Shown here: piece by piece, positions 5,816 through 6,959 of the stretch
How positions within the stretch are numbered: position 1 is the first letter of the stretch
Layout: each line of letters begins with the position of its first letter
Assembly (NCBI GenBank): GCA_014871545.1
Contig: WGSR01000080.1
Coordinates: forward strand, 1 to 6,959
Direction of reading: 5' to 3'
Length of the DNA: 6,959 nt
DNA from: Collinsella sp.
Lineage (GTDB): Bacteria > Actinomycetota > Coriobacteriia > Coriobacteriales > Coriobacteriaceae
Notes under the pieces: generated by a model
Seen by the model: the letters and a program-made list of their open reading frames with translations, nothing else
What the model was told of the DNA's origin: nothing
Database searches by the model: none
Translations under genes and position numbers: made by a program

Positions 5816-6379
5816 ATGGCCGTGTCTGACGAGGACTATCAACATATTGAGCATGGGTTTGAGCCTGTGTTCGACCAGCGCTCGCGCGTTTTGGTGCTGG
5901 GGTCGTTTCCCTCGGTGCTCTCGCGTGCAAATGCCTTTTATTACGGCAACCCTCAGAATCGCTTTTGGCGTGTGATGGCTGCGTGCCTCGGTGTGCCTGT
6001 GCCGCCCAACGAGGGCGATCCTTTGGCAAGCGGTGAGCCCGCGACGCTCGATGCCTCCATTGCCGCCAAGCGGGCCATGCTGCTGAACGGCGGCGTGGCC
6101 CTGTGGGATGCAATCGAGAGCTGTGACATCAAGGGCTCAAGCGACGCGAGCATTCGCAACGTTGTGCCGGCGCATATCGAGCGCATTACCGATGTCACGC
6201 CGATTGAGGTCGTTATCTGCAACGGCGGCGCGGCCGGGCGGCTCTACAAACGCTATCTACAAGAGCGGACGGGGCTACCCGCCATCGTGCTGCCGTCGAC
6301 GAGTCCTGCCAACGCGGCGTGGCGTTTGGAGCGGCTTGTCGAGCGTTGGAGTGAAGCCGTTGACTGGGCTGTTATTTAA
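5816..6379 (+). CDS. DNA-deoxyinosine glycosylase, uracil-DNA glycosylase superfamily (family 6-like)
   Basis: A 187-residue base-excision repair enzyme expected to remove hypoxanthine (deaminated adenine) and perhaps uracil from DNA. Motif 1 is LVLGSFPSVLSRANAFYYG (26-44), followed by NPQNRFW (45-51). ALWDAIESCDIKGSSDASI (95-113), VVICNGG (132-138) and the motif 2 segment LPSTSPANA (159-167) complete the pattern. GS-x-P and LPSTSPANA are typical of the HDG branch, family 6. In that branch the catalytic Asp or Asn of other families is missing from motif 1 and a nearby Asn is used; Asn45 is a candidate by position, which I have not verified by alignment. The ATG lies 3 bases after the stop of the GH13 gene with only a weak GAGAG (5803-5807) upstream, so translation is probably coupled. 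The stop is one base from the stop of the opposing gene. Confidence 0.88.
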   Translation: MAVSDEDYQHIEHGFEPVFDQRSRVLVLGSFPSVLSRANAFYYGNPQNRFWRVMAACLGVPVPPNEGDPLASGEPATLDASIAAKRAMLLNGGVALWDAIESCDIKGSSDASIRNVVPAHIERITDVTPIEVVICNGGAAGRLYKRYLQERTGLPAIVLPSTSPANAAWRLERLVERWSEAVDWAVI

Positions 6380-6380
6380 T

Positions 6381-6959
6381 TTAGATTTTTGTTTGAGCGT
6401 GGGCGCCCAGACGTTTCAGAACGCCTCGCCAGATCGGCGCGGGCACGGCTGGCTCGGCGCAAACCATGCCGTCGGCGTCGACGTTGGCGGCATTGCCGCC
6501 GCCAAGTCGCTGTGCATGCTCGACGGAGCAGCCCATGCGCACGGCGCCCACGAGCTTGTCCATGGCCTCCGAAAACGGTCGCCGCAAGAGTCCCATGCGC
6601 GGGGAATGGCGAAGCGCTGCGATGCCGCTGCCGGCGCAGATGGCAACGCCGCCACACCACAATTGGTCATGGCGCTCACATGCCTTGTGCAGGCGAACGG
6701 CGGTCCCACGCGCCTGCTCAGTGCCCTCTTGTGCGGCTCGAATCGCGGCATAGACGCGCGTTCCCGTACCGCCAAAGCGCTCAAGCGCCTGCTCGATAGC
6801 AGTCAACGTCTCATCGTCAGCCATATCTTCAATGGCCAGCACGATGCCATCGGCAACGCCGTCGGCATCATCCGCCTTCAAGTCGACCGGGCGGGGGAGT
6901 GCGGTGCCGGAAAGTTGAGCATAGGCGGCGATGGCATCCTGCAGGTCCCAGAGCAAAAA
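6381..6959 (-). CDS. C-terminal part of a possible flavodoxin-fold NAD(P)H-dependent oxidoreductase, 5' end beyond the window
   Basis: The frame is open to the right edge and ends with TAA at 6381-6383, giving 192 visible residues. A TTG at 6956-6954 is only an internal possibility; no ribosome binding site can be judged at the edge. The visible part has a hydrophobic strand (GIVLAIED, 38-45), helix TAIEQALERF (53-62), strand TRVYAAIRA (67-75), a helix rich in charged residues (82-98) and then QLWCGGVAICAGSGIA (99-114). SPRMGLLRRPFSEAMDKLVGAV follows (119-140), and a last helix near IWRGVLKRLG (176-185). This order (strand, helix, W-x-GG-x-x-x-x-G-G, helix, basic end) recalls flavodoxin-like NAD(P)H-dependent oxidoreductases, but the FMN-binding N-terminus is not in view. 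Coding status is well supported by balanced composition compared with the Arg-rich overlapping frames. The product is tentative, and an uncharacterised Coriobacteriia family is the alternative. Confidence 0.5.
   Translation of the reverse strand, partial: FLLWDLQDAIAAYAQLSGTALPRPVDLKADDADGVADGIVLAIEDMADDETLTAIEQALERFGGTGTRVYAAIRAAQEGTEQARGTAVRLHKACERHDQLWCGGVAICAGSGIAALRHSPRMGLLRRPFSEAMDKLVGAVRMGCSVEHAQRLGGGNAANVDADGMVCAEPAVPAPIWRGVLKRLGAHAQTKI

Noticed and set aside
4295..5854. 519-codon open frame on the minus strand, antisense to the GH13 gene
   Set aside because: It mirrors the codon bias of a GC-rich real gene, lacks recognisable domains, starts inside the DNA glycosylase gene and runs into the palindrome; the plus strand has complete GH13 motifs.
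6355..6390. Possible terminator for the DNA glycosylase gene (AGCC/GGCT followed by a T-rich stretch)
   Set aside because: The stem is only 4 bp and the T-run is interrupted and distant.
6400..6409. Perfect 10-bp palindrome TGGGCGCCCA near the 3' end of the minus-strand gene
   Set aside because: It lies in coding sequence, has no loop, and is expected by chance in GC-rich DNA.
1..6959. Search for CRISPR arrays, tRNAs, insertion sequences, toxin-antitoxin pairs or defence genes
   Set aside because: No spaced direct repeats, cloverleaf, transposase motifs or terminal repeats with target duplications were seen; all complete genes are of housekeeping or transport type.

Overview
This 6,959-base window is GC-rich chromosomal DNA. 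Its genes look most like those of a gut Coriobacteriia actinobacterium, probably Collinsella or a close relative. That is an inference from protein style and GC-rich codon use: a FeoA-FeoB fusion, a SotB-like exporter, a GH13 enzyme of gut-anaerobe type and a family 6-like DNA glycosylase. There is no rRNA or other taxonomic marker to confirm it.

Layout, left to right. (1) Bases 1-111 are the last 36 codons of a plus-strand gene, probably an alpha/beta-hydrolase esterase. (2) Bases 159-479 encode a 106-residue, beta-rich protein of unknown function with a strong ribosome binding site. (3) The 121-base gap at 480-600 holds a candidate promoter and a nested inverted repeat just before feoB. The repeat is the best candidate for an iron-responsive operator or leader structure here. 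(4) Bases 601-2961 encode a 786-residue ferrous-iron transporter with FeoA fused in front of FeoB. (5) A 12-bp hairpin at 3003-3036 is interleaved with a promoter (TATAAT at 3043-3048) that should drive a SotB-type MFS exporter (3085-4281). (6) A near-perfect palindromic element (4297-4363) separates the exporter from a GH13 alpha-glucan enzyme (4436-5812). (7) Three bases later comes a DNA-deoxyinosine/uracil glycosylase gene (5816-6379). (8) A minus-strand gene, possibly a flavodoxin-fold oxidoreductase, enters from the right edge and ends one base from the DNA glycosylase stop codon.

How the parts fit: the iron transporter appears to stand alone with its own control region. The exporter has its own promoter. 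The GH13 enzyme and DNA glycosylase genes probably share a transcript, although no functional link is evident. All complete genes are intact, with no frameshifts, insertion sequences, tRNAs or CRISPR arrays seen. I found no convincing undescribed multi-gene system. The items most worth checking are the two non-coding dyads (541-588 and 4297-4363), the terminator/promoter overlap at 3003-3048, and the small beta-rich protein.
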